This document shows positions 54,220 to 63,373 of a stretch of 64,000 nucleotides of DNA, piece after piece (positions within the stretch are counted from its first letter, which is position 1; each line of letters begins with the position of its first letter). Position numbers and translations under genes: made by a program. Source of the DNA: Pontibacter coccineus (GTDB lineage: Bacteria > Bacteroidota > Bacteroidia > Cytophagales > Hymenobacteraceae); the NCBI RefSeq assembly GCF_030546575.1, contig NZ_JAUOTN010000005.1, positions 124,001-188,000 of the forward strand. The letters run 5' to 3'. Below the pieces are notes generated by a model, which was not told the DNA's origin, did no database searches, and saw only the letters and a list, made by a program, of their open reading frames with translations.

Positions 54220-56211
54220 TTAGCGCAGTAATGTAACAATGCCGATGCGTTGCTTTGGCTCCCCTGAGTTACTCACAATATTCACTTCGTAAGCATACGC
54301 CCCGGCTGGCATTGGCTTGCCTTGGTAGGTTCCGTCCCAATTGGTGTTGCGATCGTCAGAGGCGAAAACGACCTGCCCCATGTTGCTGTATACCTTGATG
54401 CTAAAGGATTTAATGAAGCGGCCTTTCACTTCCAGCACATCATTCAGCCCATCGCCGTTAGGCGTAAAAGCGTTTGGGATGTGCACCTGCACAGGCTGCC
54501 GGATGGTTACTGTATTGGAAAAAGAGGTAGCACTGCCATTTCCGGAAGTTACCCGAATACGGTAGCGCAACTCCTGCAGCTCGTCGCTCGGGCTTCGCTC
54601 CAGGTAAGTGTTGCCAGTAACAGGTATACTACTGACAACGCGGTTCCCGGCGTCCAGCAGCTCCAGGGTATAGCTGCCCACCCCATCCGGAAAACCCACA
54701 TAGCCCGTCCAGCCCAATGAGATGGTCGGGGAGTTTTCCTGCGGCAATGCGATCAGGTATACCGGGCACGTGGTGTTGCTGAGAGTCGAGCTGCGCTCGC
54801 AGGGATTGGTATAGCTGGCACGGTAGCATACCGGACTCAGAGGCTGCAAAGGATCTGTATAGGCTGCCTGCCCGGTGGTGGCCAGGTCAGCAAACGGCAC
54901 CCCGTCAATGCTGCGAAGGTAGCGAACCTGTTGTGCTACTTGACCTTGCGGTACGGTTAGGTTGAGCTGTACCTGGTTGTTCTCGTCGTAGGTGCTGTAC
55001 AAGTAGCCAGCAGGCGGCGTAGCAGTGGAAGTAGCCTGTATACAGCGGGAAGCGGAAATAGAGCGGCTCTGTCCATTATTGAGGATGCTGTTCACCTGAT
55101 AGCAGTAGCTTTGTCCGCAAGTCAGGTTGGGGTCGGTGTACGTGGTCGTGCTGCTGTTATGCTCCGCGATCTGGCTGCCGTCGCGGTAAACGAGGTAACG
55201 CTGTATACCACCTGCTATACCTGACCAGCTGAGGTTGGCCAGTTCATTGCCCGCCTGCACACCCAATACCAGGGTGCTGACAGGTGCTGAATAAATAGGC
55301 AGCTGATTGCCGCAGTTATCGGCGGGGCGTATCCGGAACTGGATGGGCTGGCTGGTATCCACATTGCCTACTCTGAAGTCCGCCCACCTGGTTTGCGTGA
55401 GCGGCGCGCTTGTATAGATGGCTTCAAAATTGCCGCTTGCTGTGGTGCGTCGCTCCAGCACGTAGCGGTATCCCGGCTGTAAATTCTCGAGTGTGAACAG
55501 GATCTCCCCGTCAGCCGCTTCCCGCAGTACCTCTAGCTGTGCAATAAGTGGTGTGGGAGGAGTTGGCAGAAGTGTCACCGTGTTCGAACTACTTGTCTGG
55601 CAGGAGCTGCCCGTATACTTCCCACGCACGCTGATGGTATAGGAAGAAGCGGTACCCTGGTAGGCATAGCGTGGCTGTTCCCCGGCTTTCACATCTCGTA
55701 CCTGTGTGTTGTCACCGTAATCAATGTCGTACAGGTCGTACCCGATGTCGGCAATGGTCACCTGAACCGAACGGCTGGCGCAGGGCTTCACCGTGAAACT
55801 AGGAACAGGTGTGGCCACCACTTTAAATGTGCGCGGAAAAGGCAGACTTGTGCCTCCGCCACCCTCCCGGTTAATTATCTGGGTGATGATGTATTCACCA
55901 GGCTGAGTATAAGTATGTTGGTAACGTCCGTCATTGCCACGGCGGACTAATTTGCTTTCATCATAGTTGGTTTTGTCGAAAGCTTTAGGACCGGGATCAT
56001 AAAAGATGATATCCCGCTCATCAGGATCGGGGGTACAGTCTACAAAATAAACCGGCGTACCCACACAGATAACAGAAACCTCTACATCATTCTGTATAGC
56101 CCGGAAACAGCCATTTTGTCCCAGGACAGGTATAGCAGCCAAAAGAAGCAATATGAACAGCAGCAGTCTCAAACGATAGGTATAGGGTGAGCTACGAATA
56201 TAGTTAAGCAA
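54220..56211 (-). CDS. Secreted protein with PKD/FN3-like repeats and type B T9SS sorting domain
   Basis: A 663-residue secreted protein. The N-terminal hydrophobic segment (about residues 12-31, ending PVLGQNG) is a signal peptide. Residues about 30-215 are PKD-like (for example YDIDYGDNTQVRDV), 215-575 contain FN3-like domains with repeated Tyr-x-Val strands, and 576-663 is the CHU_C domain starting VHIPNAFTPNGDGLND. This second type B T9SS cargo is not in a glycan locus. The mature part has the extended, Thr/Ser-rich look of an adhesin or surface filament. Confidence 0.9.
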   Translation of the reverse strand: MLNYIRSSPYTYRLRLLLFILLLLAAIPVLGQNGCFRAIQNDVEVSVICVGTPVYFVDCTPDPDERDIIFYDPGPKAFDKTNYDESKLVRRGNDGRYQHTYTQPGEYIITQIINREGGGGTSLPFPRTFKVVATPVPSFTVKPCASRSVQVTIADIGYDLYDIDYGDNTQVRDVKAGEQPRYAYQGTASSYTISVRGKYTGSSCQTSSSNTVTLLPTPPTPLIAQLEVLREAADGEILFTLENLQPGYRYVLERRTTASGNFEAIYTSAPLTQTRWADFRVGNVDTSQPIQFRIRPADNCGNQLPIYSAPVSTLVLGVQAGNELANLSWSGIAGGIQRYLVYRDGSQIAEHNSSTTTYTDPNLTCGQSYCYQVNSILNNGQSRSISASRCIQATSTATPPAGYLYSTYDENNQVQLNLTVPQGQVAQQVRYLRSIDGVPFADLATTGQAAYTDPLQPLSPVCYRASYTNPCERSSTLSNTTCPVYLIALPQENSPTISLGWTGYVGFPDGVGSYTLELLDAGNRVVSSIPVTGNTYLERSPSDELQELRYRIRVTSGNGSATSFSNTVTIRQPVQVHIPNAFTPNGDGLNDVLEVKGRFIKSFSIKVYSNMGQVVFASDDRNTNWDGTYQGKPMPAGAYAYEVNIVSNSGEPKQRIGIVTLLR

Positions 56212-56448
56212 GGGCTAGGAGAAAAGCTTCTACCTAAATTTCAGGTAGAGAAGAGGGGGACAACTCGAGGAGATTGAGAGAAGGCAGAATCACTTGGCCT
56301 AATCTGTGGCGGGTTGCCGCACTTGGTCTTGCCAGAGCAAGTGGACATTACGTACAGCTTTCTTTAAAATGGATAATTCTGTTGGGTCTTAGCAGTGATT
56401 AACGGTATTTGAGGGGGGAGGTAAGTTACCGGGATGGTCTTAGACAGG

Positions 56449-56482
56449 AAACCGCAACAGCTCTTTAAAACTGTCGCGGTTT
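56449..56482 (-). terminator. Hairpin downstream of hutH
   Basis: AAACCGCAACAG (56449-56460) with CTGTCGCGGTTT (56471-56482), one mismatch, loop of ten. It lies in the 292-base gap after hutH. The T tract on the minus strand is weak, so it is a probable terminator only. The remainder of the gap (56212-56448) shows no gene. Confidence 0.55.
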
Positions 56483-56503
56483 TATGTCTGCATAGTAAAT
56501 AGC

Positions 56504-58009
56504 TTAATTCTTAGAGACAGGCATACCGTAATGCCTGATAAAGTCCACGCTACGTTCCATATCCGGATGCATCACGCGGTCGGTGCTCACAAAAGGAATT
56601 TGCTCCCGGAAATCAGCAAACAGCTGCTCCAGCGGTGGTGAGCTGCGTAGCGGTCGTCTGAACTCGAGCGCCTGCGCAGCGTTCATCAGCTCGATGGCCA
56701 GCACACGCTCCACATTCTGCACCACCTTATACAGTTTCGTGGCCGCATTCGAACCCATGCTCACGTGGTCCTCCTGTCCGTTGGACGATGGGATGGTATC
56801 AATAGAGGCAGGTGTGCATAGCTGTTTGGTCTGGCTCACGATGGAGGCAGCCGTGTACTGCGTGATCATAAAACCGGAGTTCAGGCCCGGTTCCGCCACC
56901 AGGAAGTCTGGCAGACCGCGGCTGCCAGAGATCAGCTGGTAGGTGCGACGCTCGGAAATGCTCCCCAGTTCCGCCAACGCAATCGCCAGGAAGTCCAGCG
57001 CCAGCGCCAGCGGCTGGCCATGGAAATTACCGCCCGAAATGATCTCGTCCTCATCCGGGAAAATGTTCGGGTTGTCTGTCACGGAGTTAATTTCGGTCAG
57101 AATCACTCCTTCCGCATAGCGGATGGCGTCTTTGGAGGCACCGTGTACCTGCGGGATGCAGCGGAAGGAGTAGGGGTCCTGCACGTGCTGTTTGAACTGG
57201 CTGATTAGTTCGCTGCCCTGTAGCAGATGACGGAAAGTAGCCGCTGTTTCTACCTGTCCAGGATGCGGACGTGCCTGGTGGATCAGGTGGTTGAACGGCT
57301 CAATACGTCCGTCAAAAGCATCCAGCGACAATGCTCCCACTACATCGGCTGTGCAAGACAGACGGCGCCCCTGCAACAGGCAGTGTACTCCATAAGCACT
57401 CATGAACTGCGTGCCGTTGAGTAAAGCGAGTCCTTCTTTGGCCTGCAGGGCAATGGGTTCCCAGCTGAACATCTCCAGCACGTGACGGCTCTCCAGACGG
57501 TAGCCCTGGTAGTATACTTCCCCCAGACCGATCACCGGAAGGCAAAGGTGCGCCAGAGGCGCCAGGTCCCCGCTTGCCCCGAGCGAGCCCTGCTGGTACA
57601 CGATCGGGTAGATATCGCGGTTATAAAAGTCAATCAAGCGCTTCACCGTCTGCAGTTGAACGCCGCTGTTGCCGTAGGCCAGCGATTGTATCTTGAGCAG
57701 GAGCATCAGTTTCACTACCTCAGCCGGCACTTCGTCGCCCATACCACAGGCATGCGACATCACCAGGTTGCGCTGCAACTGTTCGAGGTTATCATGCGAG
57801 ATCTGCTTTTTGTAAAGCGAGCCAAAGCCGGTGTTGATGCCGTAAATACTCTTGTCGGTGCTCGCAATCTTGCGGTGCAGGTAATTGTAGCAGTGCAAAA
57901 TGCGCTCCTCTGCCTCTTGTGACAGGGCCAGGGTATACCTGCGGCTAATGGTTTCCTCGATGCGCTCCAGGCTCAGGTGCTGGCTGGAGATATGGTGAAC
58001 GTCGCTCAT
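56504..58009 (-). CDS. hutH: Histidine ammonia-lyase
   Basis: Converts histidine to urocanate and ammonia, first step of histidine degradation. It has 501 residues, the family length. The MIO cofactor forms from A145-S146-G147 in GSLGASGDLAPLAH, with Y56 of YGINTGFG as base. Start at the ATG 58009, 8 bases after the hisS stop. It is unusual that hutH alone, not the rest of the hut pathway, is here. An alternative would be a Tyr/Phe ammonia-lyase, but the family N-terminus favours hutH. Confidence 0.88.
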   Translation of the reverse strand: MSDVHHISSQHLSLERIEETISRRYTLALSQEAEERILHCYNYLHRKIASTDKSIYGINTGFGSLYKKQISHDNLEQLQRNLVMSHACGMGDEVPAEVVKLMLLLKIQSLAYGNSGVQLQTVKRLIDFYNRDIYPIVYQQGSLGASGDLAPLAHLCLPVIGLGEVYYQGYRLESRHVLEMFSWEPIALQAKEGLALLNGTQFMSAYGVHCLLQGRRLSCTADVVGALSLDAFDGRIEPFNHLIHQARPHPGQVETAATFRHLLQGSELISQFKQHVQDPYSFRCIPQVHGASKDAIRYAEGVILTEINSVTDNPNIFPDEDEIISGGNFHGQPLALALDFLAIALAELGSISERRTYQLISGSRGLPDFLVAEPGLNSGFMITQYTAASIVSQTKQLCTPASIDTIPSSNGQEDHVSMGSNAATKLYKVVQNVERVLAIELMNAAQALEFRRPLRSSPPLEQLFADFREQIPFVSTDRVMHPDMERSVDFIRHYGMPVSKN

Positions 58010-58017
58010 AATGTGAA

Positions 58018-59424
58018 TTAGTTTGCTTCAGATTTCAACTGGGCAATGATGTCGTCGATGTAAAGCTCGTCCTGCTCGCCGGTCTGCATGTCGCGCAGCT
58101 TCAGTTTGCCAGAGGCCATCTCTTCGGAACCGATCAGCAGCACAAAGGGAATCTTTTTCTGATCCGCATAGCTCATCTGCTTTTTCAACTTGGCACTTTC
58201 CGGATACAGCTCCGAAGCTATACCTGCGTTGCGCAGTTTCTGAAGCAGAGGCAGGGCATAACGCTCCGATTCCTTGTCGAACTGCACGATCAGCACTTTG
58301 GTGCCTACCTCGCTGCTGGCCGGGAACAACTGTAGTTCCTCCAGCACATCGTAGATACGGTCCACGCCGAAGGAGAAGCCCACACCCGATACGCCTGGCA
58401 TACCGAACATCCCTGTAAGGTTGTCGTAACGGCCACCACCGCTGATGCTGCCCATGTTCGCATTGTTCACTTTCACCTCGAAGATGCAGCCGGTGTAGTA
58501 GGAGAGGCCACGGGCCAGTGTCACGTCCAGCTGCAGGCGGGGCTGACCAGAGGGGTTCTGCGTCGTGAGCGCATCACTGCCTAGATTCTCCAGATACTCC
58601 CATACCTCCTGCAGGTCTTTCAGGCCGCGCTGACCTTCTTCGGTGTTACCCAGCAGCGTTTGTAGTTGGTCGAGTATTTCCTGGTTGGAGCCTTTTAGAT
58701 CATAAAGCGGCTCCAATTTATCCATGGCGCCCTCGGCTATACCTCGCTCCAGCAGCTCTTTGCGCACACCTTCCGCCCCGATCTTATCGAGCTTGTCGAT
58801 GGCCACGCAAATATCGCCCTCACGGCCTTTCTCCCCGATGGCCTCGGCTATACCTGCCAGCACACCCCGGTGATTGATCTTGACAGTAAAATCGGTCATG
58901 CCCAGCGTGCTCAGAACTTCGTCGATCATCTGTACGATCTCGGCCTCACACAGCAGGGAGTTGGTGCCCACCACATCGGCATCGCACTGGTAAAATTCGC
59001 GGTAACGTCCACGTTGCGGACGGTCGGCACGCCATACGGGCTGAATCTGGTAGCGTTTGAACGGAAAGCTGATCTCGTTTCGGTTCATCACCACAAAGCG
59101 GGCGAAAGGCACCGTTAGATCGTAACGAAGCGCTTTCTCCGAAATCTTGCGGGTGATGTGCTTCGAGCCCTGCTCAATATCAGTGGTAGTGGTTTTGGAT
59201 AGGAAGTCGCCTGAGTTCAGAATCTTGAAGATCAGCTGGTCGCCCTCGTCGCCATACTTGCCGGTGAGCACCGACAGCTGTTCCATGGCGGGAGTCTCAA
59301 GTGGCAGATAGCCGAATTTCTCGAAGGTGCGCTTGATGACGCCAAATATATAGTTGCGCTTGACCACCACGGCAGGGCCAAAGTCGCGGGTTCCTTTAGG
59401 TATAGAGGGTTTTTCCTTGCTCAT
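58018..59424 (-). CDS. hisS: Histidyl-tRNA synthetase
   Basis: Class II synthetase, 468 residues. Motif 1 region is GTRDFGPAVVVKRNYIFGVI, motif 2 FKRYQIQPVWRADRPQRGRYREFYQCD and HisA loop SGGGRYDNLTGMFG; motif 3 is GVGFSFGVDRIYDVL. The C-terminal anticodon-binding domain follows (about 385-468). It is upstream of hutH with only 8 bases between. Confidence 0.97.
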   Translation of the reverse strand: MSKEKPSIPKGTRDFGPAVVVKRNYIFGVIKRTFEKFGYLPLETPAMEQLSVLTGKYGDEGDQLIFKILNSGDFLSKTTTTDIEQGSKHITRKISEKALRYDLTVPFARFVVMNRNEISFPFKRYQIQPVWRADRPQRGRYREFYQCDADVVGTNSLLCEAEIVQMIDEVLSTLGMTDFTVKINHRGVLAGIAEAIGEKGREGDICVAIDKLDKIGAEGVRKELLERGIAEGAMDKLEPLYDLKGSNQEILDQLQTLLGNTEEGQRGLKDLQEVWEYLENLGSDALTTQNPSGQPRLQLDVTLARGLSYYTGCIFEVKVNNANMGSISGGGRYDNLTGMFGMPGVSGVGFSFGVDRIYDVLEELQLFPASSEVGTKVLIVQFDKESERYALPLLQKLRNAGIASELYPESAKLKKQMSYADQKKIPFVLLIGSEEMASGKLKLRDMQTGEQDELYIDDIIAQLKSEAN

Positions 59425-59480
59425 GTTTTCAACTTTGAAGGCGAAGTTACTAAAACAGGAGCAAATGCACGGACTGATTT

Positions 59481-60863
59481 TTAAAATGCGTTGTCTTCCC
59501 CGCGCAGCATATTATACACAGTATAGAAGACGATTTTAAGATCCAGAAAGAAAGACCAGTTCTCAAGGTAAAAGATGTCGAGTTTCACCCGGCCGCGCAT
59601 CTGGTGTATCTCGCTCGTGTCGCCACGGAAGCCACGCACCTGCGATAAGCCTGTTATACCTGGTTTGATGAAGTGTCGCACCATAAACTTATCCACGAGC
59701 GTGGAGTAATACATGGTATGGCTCAGCATATGAGGCCTTGGACCTACAATCGACATTTGCCCCATTAATACATTGAAAAACTGCGGCAGCTCGTCCAGAC
59801 TAGTCTTACGAAGAATGGCTCCTATAGGCGTAATGCGGGAATCACCCCGTTGTGCCTGTTTGGAATTAGACTCACTGTTCACATACATGGTCCGGAGTTT
59901 CCAGCATTTAAATTTCTGGTTATCCAGGCCCGAGCGTTCCTGCTTAAATAAAATAGGACCCTTAGAATCGAGCCTAATCAAAACTGCGAGGATAGGCAAC
60001 AGCCAGGAAAGGATAAAAATTATGACAAATGATGAAAAGACAATGTCAAAGGCACGCTTCAGAAACTTATTGATCGAATCATCCAGCGGGATAGAGCGAA
60101 AAATAAGCACAGGTAACATATCATAGAAATCTACTTGTAGCTTCTGGTAAGGCAGGCCACCTGGCTCAGGAAGAAATTTCAATCGAATCAGGTTATTGTC
60201 CACAAAGCTGAGCAAACGCACGATCTGGTGCTTTTGCAGTTCAAAGGGACTACAATATATTTCATCTACTTCGTTTTGCGACACAAAATCCTCTATTTCA
60301 TTAATAGTGCCAACTACACCGGGTTCCTGCGCATGCTTATCATCAAAAAAACCCAGAAAACGGTAGCCGTGTTCGGGGTGATTCTTAAAGAAGCGTCGCA
60401 GTTCCTTGCCTGGAGCTGTATAGCCGATGATTATTACTTTCCGGTAATTATACCCCTTCTTTCTGTACACCCGCAGCGACGTGATGACGATGATGCGCCA
60501 GAGAATTACCAAGCAAGCAAGTATGAGGTAGTGGTGAAGTAAGAAGCTTCGGGAGAAAACTTGGGTATTCAGGATATTGAGGATCGCCTCAATCAAAATC
60601 AAATAGAGCAGTGTCACTTTCAGGACATTCACTACTATTTTGAGGAGCCTGGTAACTCTATAAAACTTATAAATGCCGAGCAAACTCGTACACATGAACC
60701 AAGCAATCAGGGCATAGACCAGAAAATTGGCGTAGGTTCCTGTAATAAAACCAGCTAATGTATCCTCCGTCAGCCAATAAGCAGTCGCTGCAGAAGTTGT
60801 AATAGCCACAGCATCGCCTAATGCATGAAGGGGCTTAATATATCTGGAATACAGGCCGGGCAT
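59481..60863 (-). CDS. Undecaprenyl-phosphate sugar phosphotransferase (WcaJ-like)
   Basis: Initiates polysaccharide synthesis by transferring a sugar-1-phosphate to undecaprenyl phosphate. The 460 residues have an N-terminal part with about four membrane segments and a CoA-binding-like domain (residues about 140-240), then the bacterial sugar transferase domain from about 265 onward (KRAFDIVFSSFVIIFILSWL, then KGPILFKQERSGLDNQKFKCWKLRTM). The domain order is WcaJ/WbaP type. It is the first gene of the 59.5-64 kb polysaccharide locus, reading away from hisS. Confidence 0.92.
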   Translation of the reverse strand: MPGLYSRYIKPLHALGDAVAITTSAATAYWLTEDTLAGFITGTYANFLVYALIAWFMCTSLLGIYKFYRVTRLLKIVVNVLKVTLLYLILIEAILNILNTQVFSRSFLLHHYLILACLVILWRIIVITSLRVYRKKGYNYRKVIIIGYTAPGKELRRFFKNHPEHGYRFLGFFDDKHAQEPGVVGTINEIEDFVSQNEVDEIYCSPFELQKHQIVRLLSFVDNNLIRLKFLPEPGGLPYQKLQVDFYDMLPVLIFRSIPLDDSINKFLKRAFDIVFSSFVIIFILSWLLPILAVLIRLDSKGPILFKQERSGLDNQKFKCWKLRTMYVNSESNSKQAQRGDSRITPIGAILRKTSLDELPQFFNVLMGQMSIVGPRPHMLSHTMYYSTLVDKFMVRHFIKPGITGLSQVRGFRGDTSEIHQMRGRVKLDIFYLENWSFFLDLKIVFYTVYNMLRGEDNAF

Positions 60864-60927
60864 TTTACCTAAAATAGATTCTGTCTAGACCAAAGGTAAA
60901 TTTGAATATGTTATTTATCAAATTGAT

Positions 60928-62211
60928 TCAATGTATTGGTGGGGCATCATTTGAAAAGTTATCGGAATGAAATGCCATAATTGAATTGAAAAAAGCATAA
61001 AAGGCTACGCCTTTGTTTAAAGTAAGAACCATTTCAGGTATAAGGCTGATGAAAATAATCAGCAAAAAACTAAAATATAATATATCCTTGGTTTTGACAG
61101 ACCTTACCATAGGGTACAGAAGGCATGCTATTAATGAGAGAAGTCCTATAATCCCAAGTCTGGCAGCTGTATCTAAGTACTGGTTATGAGCAGTATAACG
61201 TAAAGTATATGGAATTTCGTAGTTATTATTATAATATTCTATCTGTAATCGATCTTGCATGTCACCTGTTCCGACGCCTATAATAGGGTTCTCTTTAAAT
61301 ATATTATAAGCTGATCTCCACTTCTGAATTCTTAAACTTGCACTAAATTTTTCATTATCCTGGTCGACATCGATATTTAATAATCCCTTAAACTTTTCTT
61401 TTAATATTGGGCTTACCATTATACTTGTAGAGATGAGCCCAGTGCATAGAACCAATAATAAAATACCAGTCTTGAATCTTCGGTATTTTAATGTGTAATA
61501 TAAAATCCAAAGTGGAACAAGGATTAATAAAATGAAAATCTGTGTTCTGGCTGACAAAGCAGCGATAAAAGCTATATGCAGACAGATCGTTACTACTACC
61601 AATATAATAATGTACTTTCTTTTAGGCGTATATAGAAATGGAATATATTGTATCAGTATTAGTATGGTAAAAAGGGAATAGATCGCCATATAGTTTGGAT
61701 GAAATCCAAAACCCTGTACCAGGCCTTCCGAAGAGTAATACCAGGCATTATGCGTTGCAAACTCAAAGCCTAACCTATAATTTCTCAAAAGTGTCTCTAC
61801 AATGCAAAGAAGCGCAATAAGGGTGCTAGTAACTGCGAATACTAAGAAGATAGACATTATCTTTCGTTTAGAAATCGGAGGGACGCTACCTAAAACGAGC
61901 GGGAGAATAAGCAAGAGGAGCATAATCTCTAACTGCCGAAATGCTTCTTTTATGTTGGTACTATAAACAACACCAACCGCATATATTATGAAGAGAGAGA
62001 TAAAAATAAAAAAATATGCTGACTTAGCGGGGCGAATCCTTACTTTACCTTGCGCTAAAAGCCATAACCAGCTTATAACAATAACTATTGCAGCTATATT
62101 ATTAAGTATAAAGAAGGCGAGCGGTAGAGTAGCTGCAAATGCGAGAACGCCGGCATAGAATAAATTTTCGCTAAGAGAACTATTGCTCTGAGATGGTCTA
62201 ATATTCATCAA
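60928..62211 (-). CDS. O-antigen ligase/polymerase family membrane protein
   Basis: A 427-residue membrane protein with about ten hydrophobic segments and a large periplasmic loop (about 290-350) carrying GVGTGDMQDRLQIEYY and TAHNQYLDTAARLGIIG. The H-N-x-Y-L pattern and glycine motif are those of the Wzy_C/WaaL superfamily. It either ligates the O-antigen to lipid A core or polymerises units; sequence cannot separate the two. AT-rich DNA with only near-copies of the octamer suggests horizontal transfer. Confidence 0.85.
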   Translation of the reverse strand: MMNIRPSQSNSSLSENLFYAGVLAFAATLPLAFFILNNIAAIVIVISWLWLLAQGKVRIRPAKSAYFFIFISLFIIYAVGVVYSTNIKEAFRQLEIMLLLLILPLVLGSVPPISKRKIMSIFLVFAVTSTLIALLCIVETLLRNYRLGFEFATHNAWYYSSEGLVQGFGFHPNYMAIYSLFTILILIQYIPFLYTPKRKYIIILVVVTICLHIAFIAALSARTQIFILLILVPLWILYYTLKYRRFKTGILLLVLCTGLISTSIMVSPILKEKFKGLLNIDVDQDNEKFSASLRIQKWRSAYNIFKENPIIGVGTGDMQDRLQIEYYNNNYEIPYTLRYTAHNQYLDTAARLGIIGLLSLIACLLYPMVRSVKTKDILYFSFLLIIFISLIPEMVLTLNKGVAFYAFFNSIMAFHSDNFSNDAPPIH

Positions 62212-62224
62212 TGTTCAGCAATCG

Positions 62225-63328
62225 TTAATCGAAGGACAATTCAGGAAGTGCTACCAAATGTTGAACGATCCTTTCTGAGGTCTTCCCATCCCATAAGTTG
62301 GGGATAGCGCCTTTTTTCCAGCTGCCATTGTGCAGCTTCTCAAACGCCGGCCCTAACGCCTCTTTTTTGGTGCCTAGCAGCTCATTGGTGCCTATAGTGC
62401 ATGTCTCAGGTCTTTCTGTACTATCACGCAGCGTCATGCAGGGTATACCCATTACTGTTGTCTCTTCTGTTATACCACCGGAATCCGTTATGACTGCCTT
62501 TGCATATTTGACAAGGTAATTGAACTCTAAATAACTTAGCGGTTCAATCAGGTAGAGGTTTGGAGCAGAAACAGCCGTTTTAGACAATATCGAGGCAGTT
62601 CTTGGATGTACAGGGAATATTACGGGTAACTCTCCGCTTAGCTTTACAATTTCATCGATCAGTTCCAGTAACTCTTGCTCCTGATCCACATTAGATGGCC
62701 TATGAAGGGTAAGAACCAGATACTCGCCCGCAGTTAATGCGGCACTTTCCCAGATTGAAGGTTTTTTGAAGTTAGGCATTTGCTTCAATAGGGTGTCAAT
62801 CATCGTATTTCCGACATAAAATATACGATCATCACTTATGCCATTCTTACGCAGGTTCTCATTGGCTACCTCAGATGTTGTAAAGAAATAATCCGTAATA
62901 GCATCAGTTACAATGCGGTTTATTTCTTCAGGCATTTTGATATCACCGGACCTTATGCCAGCCTCCACATGTGCCACTCTCGTATGCAGTTTCTTAGCTA
63001 CAATGGAACATGCCATGGTTGAGGTAACATCACCGACGACTAAGACGAGGTCCGCAGGGTTTTCCATCAAGTCTTTTTCGAATCTAACCATAATATTGGC
63101 AGTCTGTTCAGCCTGTGTGCCACCTCCAGCTTCCAGATTAACATGTGGCTCCGGGATTCCTAGCTGTTCAAAGAAGTCATGACTCATTTTTTTATCATAG
63201 TGCTGCCCAGTATGAACCAGTCGATACCGTATAGGAAAGCCTTCTGCAGATTTCTGTTCAATAGCATCAATAATTGGAGCTATTTTCATAAAATTAGGTC
63301 GAGCCCCAGCAATAATTGTAACGTCCAT
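62225..63328 (-). CDS. wecB: UDP-N-acetylglucosamine 2-epimerase (non-hydrolysing)
   Basis: Interconverts UDP-GlcNAc and UDP-ManNAc, giving ManNAc donors for glycans. It has 367 residues. Motifs: GARPNFMKIAP (8-18), VHTGQHYDKKMSHDFF (about 38-53), GDVTSTMA and ITDSGGITEE near the C-terminus. The GT-B fold and length are typical of WecB/MnaA. It lies 13 bases upstream of the ligase gene in the same direction and follows the WecG/TagA gene, whose substrate is UDP-ManNAc. Confidence 0.95.
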   Translation of the reverse strand: MDVTIIAGARPNFMKIAPIIDAIEQKSAEGFPIRYRLVHTGQHYDKKMSHDFFEQLGIPEPHVNLEAGGGTQAEQTANIMVRFEKDLMENPADLVLVVGDVTSTMACSIVAKKLHTRVAHVEAGIRSGDIKMPEEINRIVTDAITDYFFTTSEVANENLRKNGISDDRIFYVGNTMIDTLLKQMPNFKKPSIWESAALTAGEYLVLTLHRPSNVDQEQELLELIDEIVKLSGELPVIFPVHPRTASILSKTAVSAPNLYLIEPLSYLEFNYLVKYAKAVITDSGGITEETTVMGIPCMTLRDSTERPETCTIGTNELLGTKKEALGPAFEKLHNGSWKKGAIPNLWDGKTSERIVQHLVALPELSFD

Positions 63329-63373
63329 ATAACTTCTTAACTCCTAAAAATTTGAGAGAGTAAGGTAAAATCT

